Shown in pieces: positions 49,206-61,122 of a stretch of 64,000 nucleotides of DNA. The notes under the pieces were generated by a model. The model was not told where the DNA came from. It did no database searches and saw only the letters and a list, made by a program, of their open reading frames with translations. Made by a program: the position numbers and the translations under genes. Within the stretch, counting starts at the first letter, position 1. The number at the start of each line of letters is the position of its first letter. The DNA lies in assembly GCA_027579435.1 (NCBI GenBank), contig JANBPK010001194.1, positions 62,001-126,000 of the forward strand. Reading direction: 5' to 3'. This DNA is from Candolleomyces eurysporus. Its lineage: Eukaryota > Basidiomycota > Agaricomycetes > Agaricales > Psathyrellaceae.

Positions 49206-50161
49206 GTTCATAGAGCTGCATCTCGGCCGACCTTTGATTTGGTACGGCACCTGCCTGTCTCGAGGATGTACATGTGCACGTCACTATTACATATCTGTGG
49301 ATTAATTACTTTTTCGAATAAACTTCAGCTGTCGGTCGATCTAGGTTTGACTGGAACCTTGACCAGGCGGTTAATCCGGGGACAAGGACGTATGTTTGGT
49401 GAGGAATGCATTCCTCCCAGGCCGCCTTTCCCATACCCTGCTCGGACCTAACATGAAGGAGGCGCCGCGACTGTAAAATTTCATCCATGCATGCATTTTT
49501 AGAATCGGGTGTCGATGGGTCGTTGTCCGGCAACGTAAGGTACGGCTAAGCGAGGATGGATGGTTACGGGACTCGGTACGCGCGACCCAACAGCCAACCG
49601 CCCCTTGTAAATCTGCAAGCTCACAACAAGGCCCTCCATTTCTTTCTTACACCCATCCACCGCGTTTTTCCATTATTTTCCTTGCTGGCAGGGCTGGGCC
49701 CCAAGAACCCGATTAATTTTTGAGGGTCTTTCTCTACTGTTCGGTTGCGGCAGTAGACGCTTGGCAGCTAAAAAGGGTAATGACGTCCAACTGGAAAGGG
49801 GGCCACGAGGCGGGACAGCAGTTTACATTGCTCGACAACGATTCTGCAGCGTCTTTATTCTACCGGCCCAGCACCAAGATCGCGAAATCTAATTCCCCGT
49901 CTGCGAAAACGGGGCAACACGCTGCTGGCAACGACGACCCGTTAGCCACCCCGAATCCAGGTTTGTTCCGCCAAGTCGTCATCGAATATTTTGTTCGGTT
50001 TCTCATTCCTTTGGTCATTTTTATTAAAAAAAAAGTGGGGCCCGTGCCCAGCAACAGTCAAATCGGTCTGCAACCAACACCGACTCCCCGTGAACACACT
50101 CCTTTCATAAATCAACAACGACAACCGCCGTCACCTTCCACTCCTTCACCCCCCCCAGAAC
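49206..50161. other. 0.96 kb intergenic, TLG2 / MscS channel
   Basis: An open frame at 49720-50190 overlaps the start of the channel gene in another phase and shows no conserved domain. I treat it as 5' UTR or promoter. No other feature. Confidence 0.4.
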
Positions 50162-53100
50162 ATGGCCACCGCTGGTGGATTACCGTATAATGCATACGAT
50201 GCTGAACGGGCGCAATCACCCTATAGCAGTCATGAGAAGACACACGAGGCCAGCAGCTCTAGCCAGCACGAACACATGAAGCGACCGGGAAACTCGCGTA
50301 CACCTAGCTGGGATCTGCTGGGAGGGATCAAGAAGCTCGAGCAATCGTATGAGCAATTTGACGCGAGGAACGCAAGCCAGGCGCATCTCATTTACGCAGA
50401 GGGTGACACCCCAAAAAACAAGGTGATACTTTTGCTTCCCTTTCGTACTGTATTATCATGACGCTGGCGGGCATGAGGCCTTGCCGGTTGTTGTGTTTTG
50501 ATGGGGTGTGGTCCCTTCAGGCTTCAGAGTCGAACGCCTGCACGCACTTGCGGCCCTTGTTCTTCCTGACTGCGCTGCAGGGAACCGTTACCTTGGGTTG
50601 GAAGTACCTTGGGTTGGCAGCTATTCTGGATTTGGTGCGGATGCCACCGCATAGACTAGTTGTTCTACCTTTGACATTCGACCGCTCTTGCGTTCCAGTT
50701 TACATCAATAACATCATATGAATGAATTGTAACTGACCAANCCCCCCCTGTTGCAGGTCTCGAAGTTCTACCACTTCTTGCTAAATGTTTCCATTGTCAC
50801 CCGCTGGTTCCTGTTCATTGTTCCGGTTCTAGGCATCCTCTGGATCCCTGGAATTCTGGGAGTGACAACCTTCCCCAACGCGAAGGTAAGTGCCGTGTTT
50901 TAGAAAGACCCTGAAGAACCTCGCTAAATTCGCTATTCGTCTGTTAACCTTTTTGTCCATTGTTATTGTCCCTGGCAATCACATCCGCACGCTGTGATCA
51001 TCCACTAGATTTGGGCAGTCAAGCTGATCTGGTGGAGTATCTGGCTCACCGTGTTATGGGGAGGTACGGCTTCGCTTAGCTTTAGAGAATAGGCCCTGAT
51101 CATAGTCTAACATTCTTTCACTGCAGGCTGGTGGGCTGCGTTGGCGGCTTCGTAAGTTTGTTTCCATTCTGAACCCGAAGACGTAAAAAGTGTTGAACCC
51201 TCTTTCAATTTCTACTAGCCGCGTTGTGCCTGCTGTTGTTCGGGCTACGGTGGGTGTTCTTGCCGTAGGCACGAGGCGTTACATCGAGTGGATGCAAGTA
51301 CTTCATCGGTAAGTTTCTCCCACTTTCATTTCGCGCAGCTGGTTCTTGGAACTGTCCTCTTGGAGGGGGGAAAGTTCCTCGTCTTGATCCACGAGTCTTC
51401 AATTGTCCCGTAGTCTTGCTTCCCTGCATCATTCTTATCCTCGTTCTGTGTCACAGGTACATTGCTCTGTTTGCCTGGGCTTTGGTTCTGTGGGTCACTT
51501 GGGTCCCTCTCATCAAGAACAACCAACAAAATCCGGGCGACAAGAGCGTCAAGGCTGTTGACCTCATCGCTAAACTTCTATTCGGTTTCTTCATCTGTGC
51601 AGCCGTCCTTCTGTTTGAGAAGTTCTCAATTCAATGGATCGCCGGCAAGTTCCATGAGAGGTCCTACGCTGGTATGTACCACGCCATGTAGCCACCCAGC
51701 GAGGCGAGACCATTAATTGTGGATGGTGGTCCCGATTCCCATCTTGGCCGCCACCCACACTCGCATCGCTCGTCCGCTCCACCGGTCCTCATACTCACAC
51801 GTCTTTTGTTTCTGCATAGAACGTATTGCCGATCAGAAATATGCCGTCAAGGCTCTGGTCACGCTGTATCGTTTTTCAAATGATTCCCCGGGACGCACTG
51901 ACGAGCTGGGGGGATCAGGCGATGGACACAAAGGAAGTTTTGTGAATCCGAAGCGCGTGTTCAAGAAGATTCAGAAGGGCGTTAGAATCGCAGCAACGAC
52001 TACTACTACGGCTTTGGGTAACGTCGCTTCGGAAATTGCGGGGAGGTATGTGATTGTATGAATGGTTTTTCTCTTTCTGGATCCCTTCGCTCTAGTAATG
52101 TAAACCGATTTTGACCTTCTTTTCTTTATAGTTCAGTTCTGCAACCAAATTCACCTCAAGCTATAGTCAAGACTGCGCTTGAATCTTCTAATAGGTCTCG
52201 CATCGTAAGTTGGTTTTATGAATTTGATGTTCAATTAATAATCCCTTTCATTTCAGCTCGCTCGCCGCATTTTCTACTCGTTCGCGAAACCCGGTGCCGA
52301 TGTTCTACTCGTCGAAGATATACAAAGGTACTTCGCCACGACAGATGAGGCAGCGCAAGTTTTTGCTCTTTTCGATAAAGATTTCAATGGCGATGCGACT
52401 CGTGAAGAAATGGAAATTACATTGATGTGAGTAATGCACCATACCCAGTAAAGGTCGTTTCTCTAATAAACATGGCTCTGGTTTTTCCTTTCCTAATACA
52501 ATAGGGAGCTACATCGCGAACAGCTTTCCATCGAAAATTCTATGCGCGATTTGGATAGCGCCGTTGGGAGATTGGACAACATCTTCATGACGCTCTACGT
52601 CGTTATCGCCGCTCTTATCATCGCTGTGGCTTTGGTGAGTTCTGCCAGATTCTGTCGTTCAAATTTCTTCCGCTTGTAAAGAACATAGCTCGGTTATCGA
52701 TATGTCCCCCATTGGTTCCCGTGTTCTTTTCACAAATGTTCTAATGCTGACATGTTAAATGTTACATTCTACAGGAAGCACAATTAGTGACCCTCATCAC
52801 TGGGGCCGGAACCCTTATTCTTGGTTTGAGCTGGCTCATCGGTGGAAGTTTGCAAGAGGTGTTGCAGAGTATCATCTTCTTGTTTATCAAGCATCCTTTC
52901 GATGTTGGCGACCGTGTCACCATCAACAAGGAAACCTACACCGTAAAAGAGATCAGGCTTTTGAGCACCGTATTCTTGGATGGAAGCTCTGTCTCGGTGC
53001 AGGCTCCGAATAATGTGCTCAGTACCATGGTACGTCCGCTCATACCGACGCGCCTGCGTGGAGCGAGCTAATAATGATCGCGTTGCAGTTTATCCAAAAT

Positions 53101-54066
53101 CTCAGGCGTAGCCCACAGGTATGGCTCGTTTCACTCACGTTTCATTTGATGAACATTGAATATCGATCGAATGAAAATAGATGTCCGAGACGTTCACTTT
53201 CGACGTTAGTTATGCCACTACCTTTGAAGACCTCGAGAAGCTTCGCGAGCGTATGCTGGCATTCGTTACAGAGGAACGGCGCGATTACCATCCTTCATTC
53301 GACGTGAACATCAAAGGTTTGTAGCCTCTTTTTACTCATTCACGCATGCGTCAGGCTTAATATCAATCTTTCATTTCCCAGACTTCCCGGACCAGTCCAA
53401 GATGACGCTCTCCGTCGATATCAAGTACAAGGCTAACGGTCAGATTGCATCGCTCAAATGCAAGTACCGTCAATGCAGTGCTACGTCATTCCACTCATCT
53501 TTCTTGCTCTATAGCCAAGCGCCGCAACAAATGGATCTGTGCTCTCAAACAGGCCCTCGCTGAAGTCAATATCTACGGCCCGTCCGGGAACCCGAACCCG
53601 CCACCTGCTGTTACGCGCTATACTCAGGTACCCTGGGAGAGTGTTCTCTGGGAAGAGCAGAAAGCCGCGGAAGAAAAAGGAAGGGAACAACTACAGCACC
53701 CGCAGCCTCCGCACCACATTGGAGGATGGGACCTGAGGGATAAGGACGCCTCCATTTGTAAGTGGTTCTCCGCTGAGATCGGTAACATCGGCTGACTGAC
53801 CAACCCTTTCGACTTGTAATCTTGATGCCATGCATTACCAGTGGACTCATCTGGTGATGTCTTTGGTGACGGCAATGGAGGTTTCATGTCGACAGCCCAT
53901 CAGGGAGGGCCACAGAACCCGCTGCAGCAGAGGTACCAGCAGGTTCACGCTCAGGCACAAGCTAGTCAAGGACTCTCAGGAANTGCCAGCCCCCTCTCTC
54001 AGTTTCTCATCCGGTCCCAACCTAACTCATGGAGGCGACGTCATTGAGATGACACCTCGTCGATAG
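50162..54066 (+). CDS. EF-hand MscS-type mechanosensitive channel (Msy1/Msy2-like), 16 exons, 779 aa
   Basis: Fungal Msy proteins are calcium-regulated MscS channels of the ER that protect against hypo-osmotic shock. Sixteen exons run from 50162-50422 to 53842-54066. Phases close to 779 residues when the N at 53983 is dropped. A disordered N-terminal tail precedes several membrane segments (for example LLNVSIVTRWFLFIVPVLGI, YIALFAWALVLWVTW, KLLFGFFICAAVLLF). A canonical EF-hand loop DKDFNGDATREE lies at residues 398-409. The pore and beta domain follow: LIIAVALEAQLVTLITGAG, LSWLIGGSLQEVLQSIIFLF, HPFDVGDRVTINKETY, VQAPNNVLSTMFIQNLRRS. The C-terminal tail is cytoplasmic and disordered. Intron 1 is long (334 nt), and the intron after exon 14 starts with GC. 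Confidence 0.92.
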
Positions 54067-55629
54067 ATGTGAAGACGACGACCGCGTTCATTCAACCTCG
54101 GACCATCCTCCCCGCTTAGGTTCAATGCTTTCTCTTTGCTATCGCTTTCACCGGCTTTCTTCCGCCGGGTTTCTAGTTCTGCTTCTTCTTCTTATCTGCA
54201 TTCAAACACCTGAAGCGTTTGATTACCCAAATGAATGTAACTTACTCACTCACTTATTCTTCCTAACCCATCGGACTCAGACTCGCTTTTCATTCACCCT
54301 GTTTCGCTGTCTATACATTACAATATGCTTCCATCCCTCCACCTGCATGGCTGGTCCTTCTTTCTCCTTTCGACGTCATCGCGTCAACTACTATTAGAGA
54401 CCGCCATGAAATCTAGATATATCGTACCCGACTGGCTAGTCACCAACTGAATATCATCGAAATAGTTTTGATCGCTTACTTGGTCATCATCATCCAACAA
54501 CAACATTCGCACCTTTGCCTTGACCGAACCCGCTGCGTCTTGGATATCTCATTTCGCTAACTAGCTATCCCCGCGTGGGTGGGAGCTTGCATTTGCAATA
54601 AATCCGCTGTGGCCCCGAACATCGGCAAGGGGGGGGCTCTTTGTTGAATGTTTCTGGGATGATGTCAGTACGGTACGAATTCCTGGGTTCCATTCACCAT
54701 TCATGTCGGTTAGATACGCGCGCACGTAACATGACAATCACAGTTCCCGGACCAAACGTCATGTGCGTATCAATCTATTGCACGATACATACAGACACAC
54801 AACTCGTACATACAGAATATTAAACAAATCGTGGGTGAGCACCGGTGAGCAAAAGTGAGATCTTGAGAGTGGGATGGGTTAACGATGGGGTATGTAATAA
54901 GTAGGAATTCCAAAAATGCAGAGAAGAAACGAGAGATAGTCCCAAATTAGAGAAAGAAAGAAGAAAAAACATATAACGATAACGAAAAGAAAGGTCATAA
55001 CGTTAGGAGCAGGAGCCGTGTGATAATGAAAGGCTATCCGGGGGGTAACGGGTGATATCGAAGGAAAAACAAAAGTATGGCAGGCAAGGAGAATAAATTA
55101 CATACGTTTAAGATTAAAAGTCCAAAGCACACTGACAGGTCGCCGTGCTTCGTCCAGTGGCCCACGGGACGCCACTGAATGGTGACAGAGAAAGGACTGA
55201 GAAAAGAGAGCATAAACATAACGATCTTTTCCCTAACCATCCGAATCGGATATTCCGATTCGGGACGGTGAAGCGCCAATGCATCGAACGAACGCCTGCA
55301 TCCTCTCCTGAATGAAGTCATTCATTCGACCTTCCCACAGCCTAGACTGCAAGCGAGGGTCCAAAGGCTCCACAGACAGACTGCTGCTCCCCCTCTCTCT
55401 TTCATCCCTCCACTGCATTCCCCCCTCCAATCGACACGGATCAGACGTGAAGCATCGCCCCATCCAACGCAGATCCTCACCCTTCTTCTCGTCCACCATC
55501 CAAGCCGACTGCCTCTGCCTGTCCCACCCGTCCATCACACTTAAACTTCCCGACTGCAACCGGTAAGAGAAGATCCGACTCTCCTTCCTCTATCTCTCGA
55601 GCAGCCTGGATCTCGTGGAGAAGTGAGGA
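54067..55629. other. 1.56 kb convergent intergenic region
   Basis: It lies between the channel stop and the acyl-CoA synthetase stop on the other strand. Short frames on both strands are without recognisable features; 54900-55010 is purine-rich. Likely 3' UTRs and spacer. Confidence 0.45.
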
Positions 55630-58581
55630 TTAGAGATTGGCACACGGCTCCTTGCCACACCGTTGGCTCTTCCTCAGCTCCCAATGCCGCCTTGCAATCT
55701 TCCGGAGCTCGCTTTTAATAATCTTTCCCGAGGGCGTGTGTTCTAAAAGCGTCGAAAATAAAATAAAATAAGGAGAGTAAGTATGCAGGCGCTCAACTCT
55801 GCTCCGAGAGGACGAACGCACCGAATGGCTGGTTATGCACTACAATCATAACCGGGACAGCAAATCTCGGGAGCCTGTAGAATTTATTGGTTAAACCAAA
55901 TGCTGAACATTCGTTGTTTTCTCTGAGAATGACTTACCGATTCCGCACGCCCGCTAACAGGACGGCCTCGTCCACAGTAGCCCAATAGGCCGGCTTGATA
56001 CTGACCACGGCAGTAACAAGCTCGCCCAGCCTCTCGTCTGGTACACCGACCGCCGCGGCTTCGTGGACCCGAGGATCAGCGTAGAGCGCATTTTCCACCG
56101 AGACCGAATCCTAGAGTAGGTAGAGGAGTCCAAGAAGGAGAAGTAGACGGTAGATAAATGAGACGCGATGAGGACAAGAGATCAGAGGTATATTCAAGGC
56201 ATCGGAGGATAGCAAAAATGACGTACGATATTCTCTCCGCCGCGGATGATAATGTCCTTAACTGTAAAGTTTAAGTAAAGGTTGAGTAAATAATTCTGTT
56301 AATAGAAACATGAGAGGGAATACGCACTTCGGTCTTTGATGTACAGAAACCCGTCAACATCGACATATCCCAAATCACCGGTTTTGAGCCATCCGTCCGC
56401 GGTGATCACTTTCTTTGTAGCCTCTAAAAACGCAACAAGCCCAAAAATATCATGAGTGTCGTAATTCCATGGGGACGGACACCTCGGCTGAAACGTACCA
56501 GGATCGCGCCAATACTCCTTCATCACGTTGGGACCGCGTCTAGAAAAAAAAAAATCGTCGGTCAAAACGATAGCGAAAGAAGAAGGCAAGAAATGGGGCT
56601 CACAACCACACCTCTCCCACATCACCCGGTCTGTCGACTTCTCTCGCTTGCTGGACGTTCACAATCCTAATCTCGTTCACAGGAGACGCTCTCCCCGTGC
56701 TCTTCGGCCTGATCATGTAGTCTTCTCCAGACGCCTGTGCAACGAGCGGCGTTAGCATAAGCACTTCTATATCTTACCGCATGCGGTGCATATCTAATGA
56801 AACAGTGACGTACGGAAACGGCGATTGAGTTCGTCTCTGTCAGACCGTACCCTTGGATCCTGAAAAAGCAATCACGCATCCACGCAGTCAGCCAAAAAAA
56901 AAATAATATCGGCCGTCAGGAACCCACACTCACATTGTGGCAGTTGGGAAAGCCTTCCTCGCCCTCGGAACCAACGAGTCCGGTGCAGGCGCACCACCAA
57001 AAAGCAATCCTTCTAGTGGGTGCCCGGCGAGTGAACTCTCTATGAGGTCCGATACCATCGAGGGGACGCTAGAAAAAATTCGATAGAAAGGTTATCGGAA
57101 TCAGAAGGGTTCGTAGGTGGGTTGGTGCGGTAGTGCGACTCACCCTCCTGCAACCGCTACATTTTCCCGCTTGATCAATCTCACGGCTGTTAAAAACATA
57201 AATGTCAGGTGCACGTCCAGTTGAAAGAAACGAATCGATTCAGACCTTCTTCGACAGCCCATTTTCTCATCAAGACGATTTTCATGCCCATGAGCGTAGC
57301 CATCATCTAAGAAATAAACGTGCGCGGTTAGCGAGCGCTGAGAAGGAGGAAGCAGAGGACCAACCGAATAACTGGTCGATCCAGTAACATGGAACAGCGG
57401 GACAGCCACAAGCGCGGCCTTCTGAGGTACCACTGGCGCCGATGTTGATTTTGCTGAGCGTGAAGACGATGCACTAGCACTCGGACTCGGGCTCGGACCA
57501 GGAGGTAAATCCTCTCCTCTTCTCAGGGCTGCGCGGGAACCGCCAACAAGCACCTGGATGAGAACCACACGGTCAGGACATTGTAGCGCAGAGGTCGGGT
57601 TTACTGACGTTAAGAACGTTTGTCAAGAACTGCCTCTGCGTGCTTAAGACGCCTTTGGGGAGGCCGGTTGTCCCAGACGTGAATATGATGGTGGCGTTGT
57701 CTTCTGGAGAGATGGAAATATCACAGAGAGACTCGACGGTCGGGTCAAAAGTTACATGAGTCTTTAGAGCATGATCGAGCGGAACAATGTTGGCCCACTT
57801 GCTCGTAGGCGCGTCGAGGAGGACGACATGTCGGGCGGGAAGGGTCGGCGATTTACTAGACGACGCCGGGGACACAAGAGGTGCCAAAATTTGGGCGCGC
57901 TCACTGTCAGTAAAGACGACTTTACAGTCAGTGTACGACAGGCAATGGCGTAGTGGTTCGACAGGCAGCCAGCTATCAATGACAATGACGTCGGGGTTCA
58001 GGAACTAATTTAGAGGTTATAGCTTATTGGACGTACGCGTTTGCGAGGACGGTAACGGCGCCTAAGAGATCTGCAGGGAGCGGGTCAGGGCCTGCATTGA
58101 AAGGCAAAAGGTAATCAGAAAGAGCACGCACGGCACGCCCAGAAAATGATGAGGTATTCTGGACAGTTGCGAGAGCAGATGCCTACGCGGTCGCCTGCAA
58201 AATGATGGCTTGGTGAAAAATAATAATCTGGAGTGAGGGTATCCACGGACCTTTTTGGATACCGTACACAGACCGCATGAGGGCTGCGACGCGCAGAGCC
58301 CGGCGGTGGACCTGGGCGTAGGAGAGCCTCCTGTCCTCATAGACAATGTAAGTGTCCTGGGAGTACTGGGCAACGGCTGCAAGCCAGAAGTCGCGCAGAC
58401 TGGGCCAGAGATTTTTGTAGACGGTGTACAGCCTGCCGTCAACGAGGGCGGTCTGTGTCTCGTGGATGGTGCCTGGGGCGGTGAGGATGTCCTCGGCTGG
58501 ACAGTGTGAGCAGGGGAGGGGTCGAGGGAGAAAGGACATACTGTGGGCTAGGGAGCGGATTGGCACCCAGGAAACAGACAT
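55630..58581 (-). CDS. AMP-binding acyl-CoA synthetase (4CL/fatty-acyl-CoA ligase type)
   Basis: ANL-superfamily ligases activate carboxylates through an acyl-adenylate to the CoA thioester. The multi-exon minus-strand gene shows all core motifs in order: the P-loop [15 protein letters not shown] (about 57650-57700); VPLFHVTGS; the GGAPAP box (about 57000); the [10 protein letters not shown] motif (about 56850); [22 protein letters not shown] (about 56350); and the C-terminal [12 protein letters not shown] with the catalytic Lys. The start at 58581 gives [13 protein letters not shown] before a 46-nt intron. A Ser/Pro/Ala-rich loop of about 30 residues (57440-57520) sits between the P-loop and VPLFHVTG. 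There is no clear PTS1 at the C terminus (ends CANL). Substrate is not deducible; medium or long-chain fatty acids or aryl acids are possible. Internal exon ends were not all resolved. Confidence 0.88.
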
Positions 58582-58800
58582 TATGGCGGCAGGACTGAGG
58601 AAGACGGACGGGCATTGGCTTTTTAAGGAGGGAATATGGGGAGGAAATCCTCGGTGCTCCTCGGAGAGGGACCGACATACCCTGGCCTCCGGAGCTTCGG
58701 CGCGTCTCTTATGTTGCCGTGGTTTTCCTCGGACAACATATCACACCCGTTGTTTGGCCCTGTTAGCATCAGACGCCTCTCTCTCTCCTCCACTCATAAT
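58582..58800. promoter_or_regulatory. Shared divergent promoter, acyl-CoA synthetase / RPB3
   Basis: 219 bp between divergent start codons. No TATA box is obvious. Confidence 0.45.
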
Positions 58801-60138
58801 ATGGCTGAGGACACTGCGCCGATTGTCAGAATACGCGAGCTCAAGAAGGACTCCGTTAATTTCGTCCTCGAGAATGTCGACCTCGCCTTTGCCAACTCCG
58901 TCCGCAGGGTCATGATGGCCGACCTCCCCACTGTCGGTTAGTAGCCCCCCCTCTCTAAGCACCGTCTCTGCTCCATGCTCTTTAAGCCATCGACCTCGTC
59001 GAGTTCGTCACGAACACCAGCGTGCTCCCGGATGAGTACATCGCACACCGGCTCGGCCTCATCCCCCTCGTCAGCATGAACTGCGACGAGGCCATCCGAT
59101 ACACACGAGTGCGTCTGTTTCATGAACAACAGTCGACGCAGTATTGACCATCGACAGGACTGCACATGCATGCGAGGCTGCTCCTTCTGCTCCGTGAAAC
59201 TCGAACTCCACGTGTCCTGCAGCGATGACACCACCCTGGAAGTCACCAGCAACCACCTCGATGTCGTGCCCTATGTAGACGATGATGCCGTCGACACGGG
59301 AGACGAAATTGCCAAACGGACTGCGAACTTTGGTCATCCCGTCGGAAAAAGTGAGTCATCGCCATTCATCTTTGCAGCACCCTGTCTCATCCGATCTCGT
59401 GCGCCCCAGGCGATCCAAGCGTANCCCCCCATCCTCATCTGCAAAATCCGCAAAGGACAAGAACTCCACGTCAAATGCACCGCAAAAAAGGGCATCGCAA
59501 AAGAACACGCCAAATGGTCCCCATGCTCCGCCGTATCCTTCGAATACGACCCCTACAACAAACTCCGCCATACATCCTACTGGTTCGAACGCGACTCCAA
59601 AACAGAATGGCCCGTATCGGACAACTCCAAGGAGGAAGAAACCCCTCGAGACGACGAGCCGTTTGACTTTAACGCCAAACCCAACAAATTCTATTTCGAT
59701 GTTGAGACAGATGGGAGTTTAGGCCCTCAAGAAGTCGTGATGAAGGGTCTCGCAGAGCTTCAAACCAAACTTGCTAACCTTCTCCTGGGCCTGAAACCGA
59801 CCGACGAGGTCGACGGTGGAGGCGCAGGAGGTGGCGGCGGTGCTTGGGGAGACGCTCCCGCGGCGCAAGACAATGCTTGGGGTGGGAATGCGAATCCGAG
59901 TGGATGGGGAGGCGGTGGGGCGAACAGTCCAGCCAGATGGGGCGCTGGGGGTGCCCGTTCAGCAGCATCGGGCGGGGCGGGGAGCAGTGCTTGGAGCGGT
60001 TCGGGGTCGTCTTGGGGCGGAAGTGGCGCGAGCCCGGCGAACAGCAATGCTGCTGGGAATACTGGGGGATGGGGTGCTGGGTCCTCGTCGGGATGGGGAG
60101 GGAGTCCTTCACAACAGACGCAGGGCTGGAATGTCTAG
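58801..60138 (+). CDS. RPB3: RNA polymerase II subunit RPB3 with Gly/Trp-rich tail (4 exons, 392 aa)
   Basis: Rpb3 pairs with Rpb11 as the alpha-like platform of Pol II assembly. Exons 58801-58936, 58987-59108, 59158-59350 and 59410-60138 close to 392 residues when the N at 59424 is dropped. Marks are [50 protein letters not shown], the zinc loop [31 protein letters not shown], and [20 protein letters not shown]. The family core ends about residue 284. The remaining 108 residues are Gly/Ser/Ala-rich with repeated Trp in WG contexts (GAWGD, SGWGGG, GGWGAG, SGWGG). This tail is low complexity but encoded in frame with the core up to the stop, so it is part of the protein. Confidence 0.95.
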
Positions 60139-61122
60139 ACATAATGACCGTACCAACTTGTCAGTTTTTGGGCGCTTGGAAGTATCTCGTCNTTTTTTGA
60201 CAACCACAACATTTCGACCTCTATTCCTTCTTTTTGTTGGAAAGATATACCTGGGACGAAAGGACACTTCCCGGTTCCTGTAGATCTACGCTGAGCAGTC
60301 GCAATAGAGAAGCGATACTTGTCTGCTTCGTTCCTCAAGTGTATGACTACTGCCTCCGCTGTAGCTTGATGTACCAAATCCCCACTGCCATGGAGTGCAG
60401 GGCAGAAGTTTCTGTTTCCATTGGAGCACTTTTCAAAGACGGTTGCCAGACGCAAGCGAAATATTAACAATTCTAACCTGCATCCAGTCAACTGCTTGAA
60501 TTTTGGGGTCATCTTGCGACATATGCTGCTCCTTCGGTCCCCCGAAGGCCAATATATGTTAATTCTGTATAAATCGAATATACTCATATATCTATCGGAG
60601 GGCATGCACTAAACAAGATAGCTTAGTGAGAGTGCAGTTTGGAAGTAGAAACAACCTTTTTGGCGCGCATAGAAACACATTCTCCTCTAGATTTGGCACT
60701 TCATTCAATACTATAGTGTTCTCCTTTCACTTATGGAATTTTACTAGGTATCAAAGCCGGAATTTTCGATAAAAAAATAAGTGACAATTGCATGGCCAAA
60801 TGCTCCATCTAAGCCAAGTTGAGATTCAGCTTTGATGTTTAACTCTTATCTGTAGGTCAACTGTAGACACATCAGACTCCCCTGCTGCATCTGAGTTGCA
60901 CCAAGCAACATGTTTGTTTTTCCAAGGTTGGGCACTAACCTGGAATATCACATTTGTTGTAGCTTTTCAATATGGATCTCCTCACTATGTCACTATTGAT
61001 TACAGACTTTGCAATTGTATAGTAATAAGCAAACGTGGATTCCAGTCTTTGTCTGAGAAAGCTACAGGTACAGGTGTCAGACAGATAGCTAAGGAAAGAA
61101 AAGAATAGAAAAAATGGACTCT
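60139..61122. other. 0.98 kb transition into AT-rich DNA
   Basis: From about 60.6 kb the sequence becomes visibly AT-richer than the rest of the window. No gene is supported; short frames on either strand lack features. It is the 3' flank of both RPB3 and the NLR-like gene. Confidence 0.45.

Noticed and set aside
49720..50190. 156-codon plus-strand frame before the MscS gene.
   Set aside because: It overlaps the channel start in a different phase and has no conserved features; the ATG at 50162 opens the channel protein that matches downstream exons.
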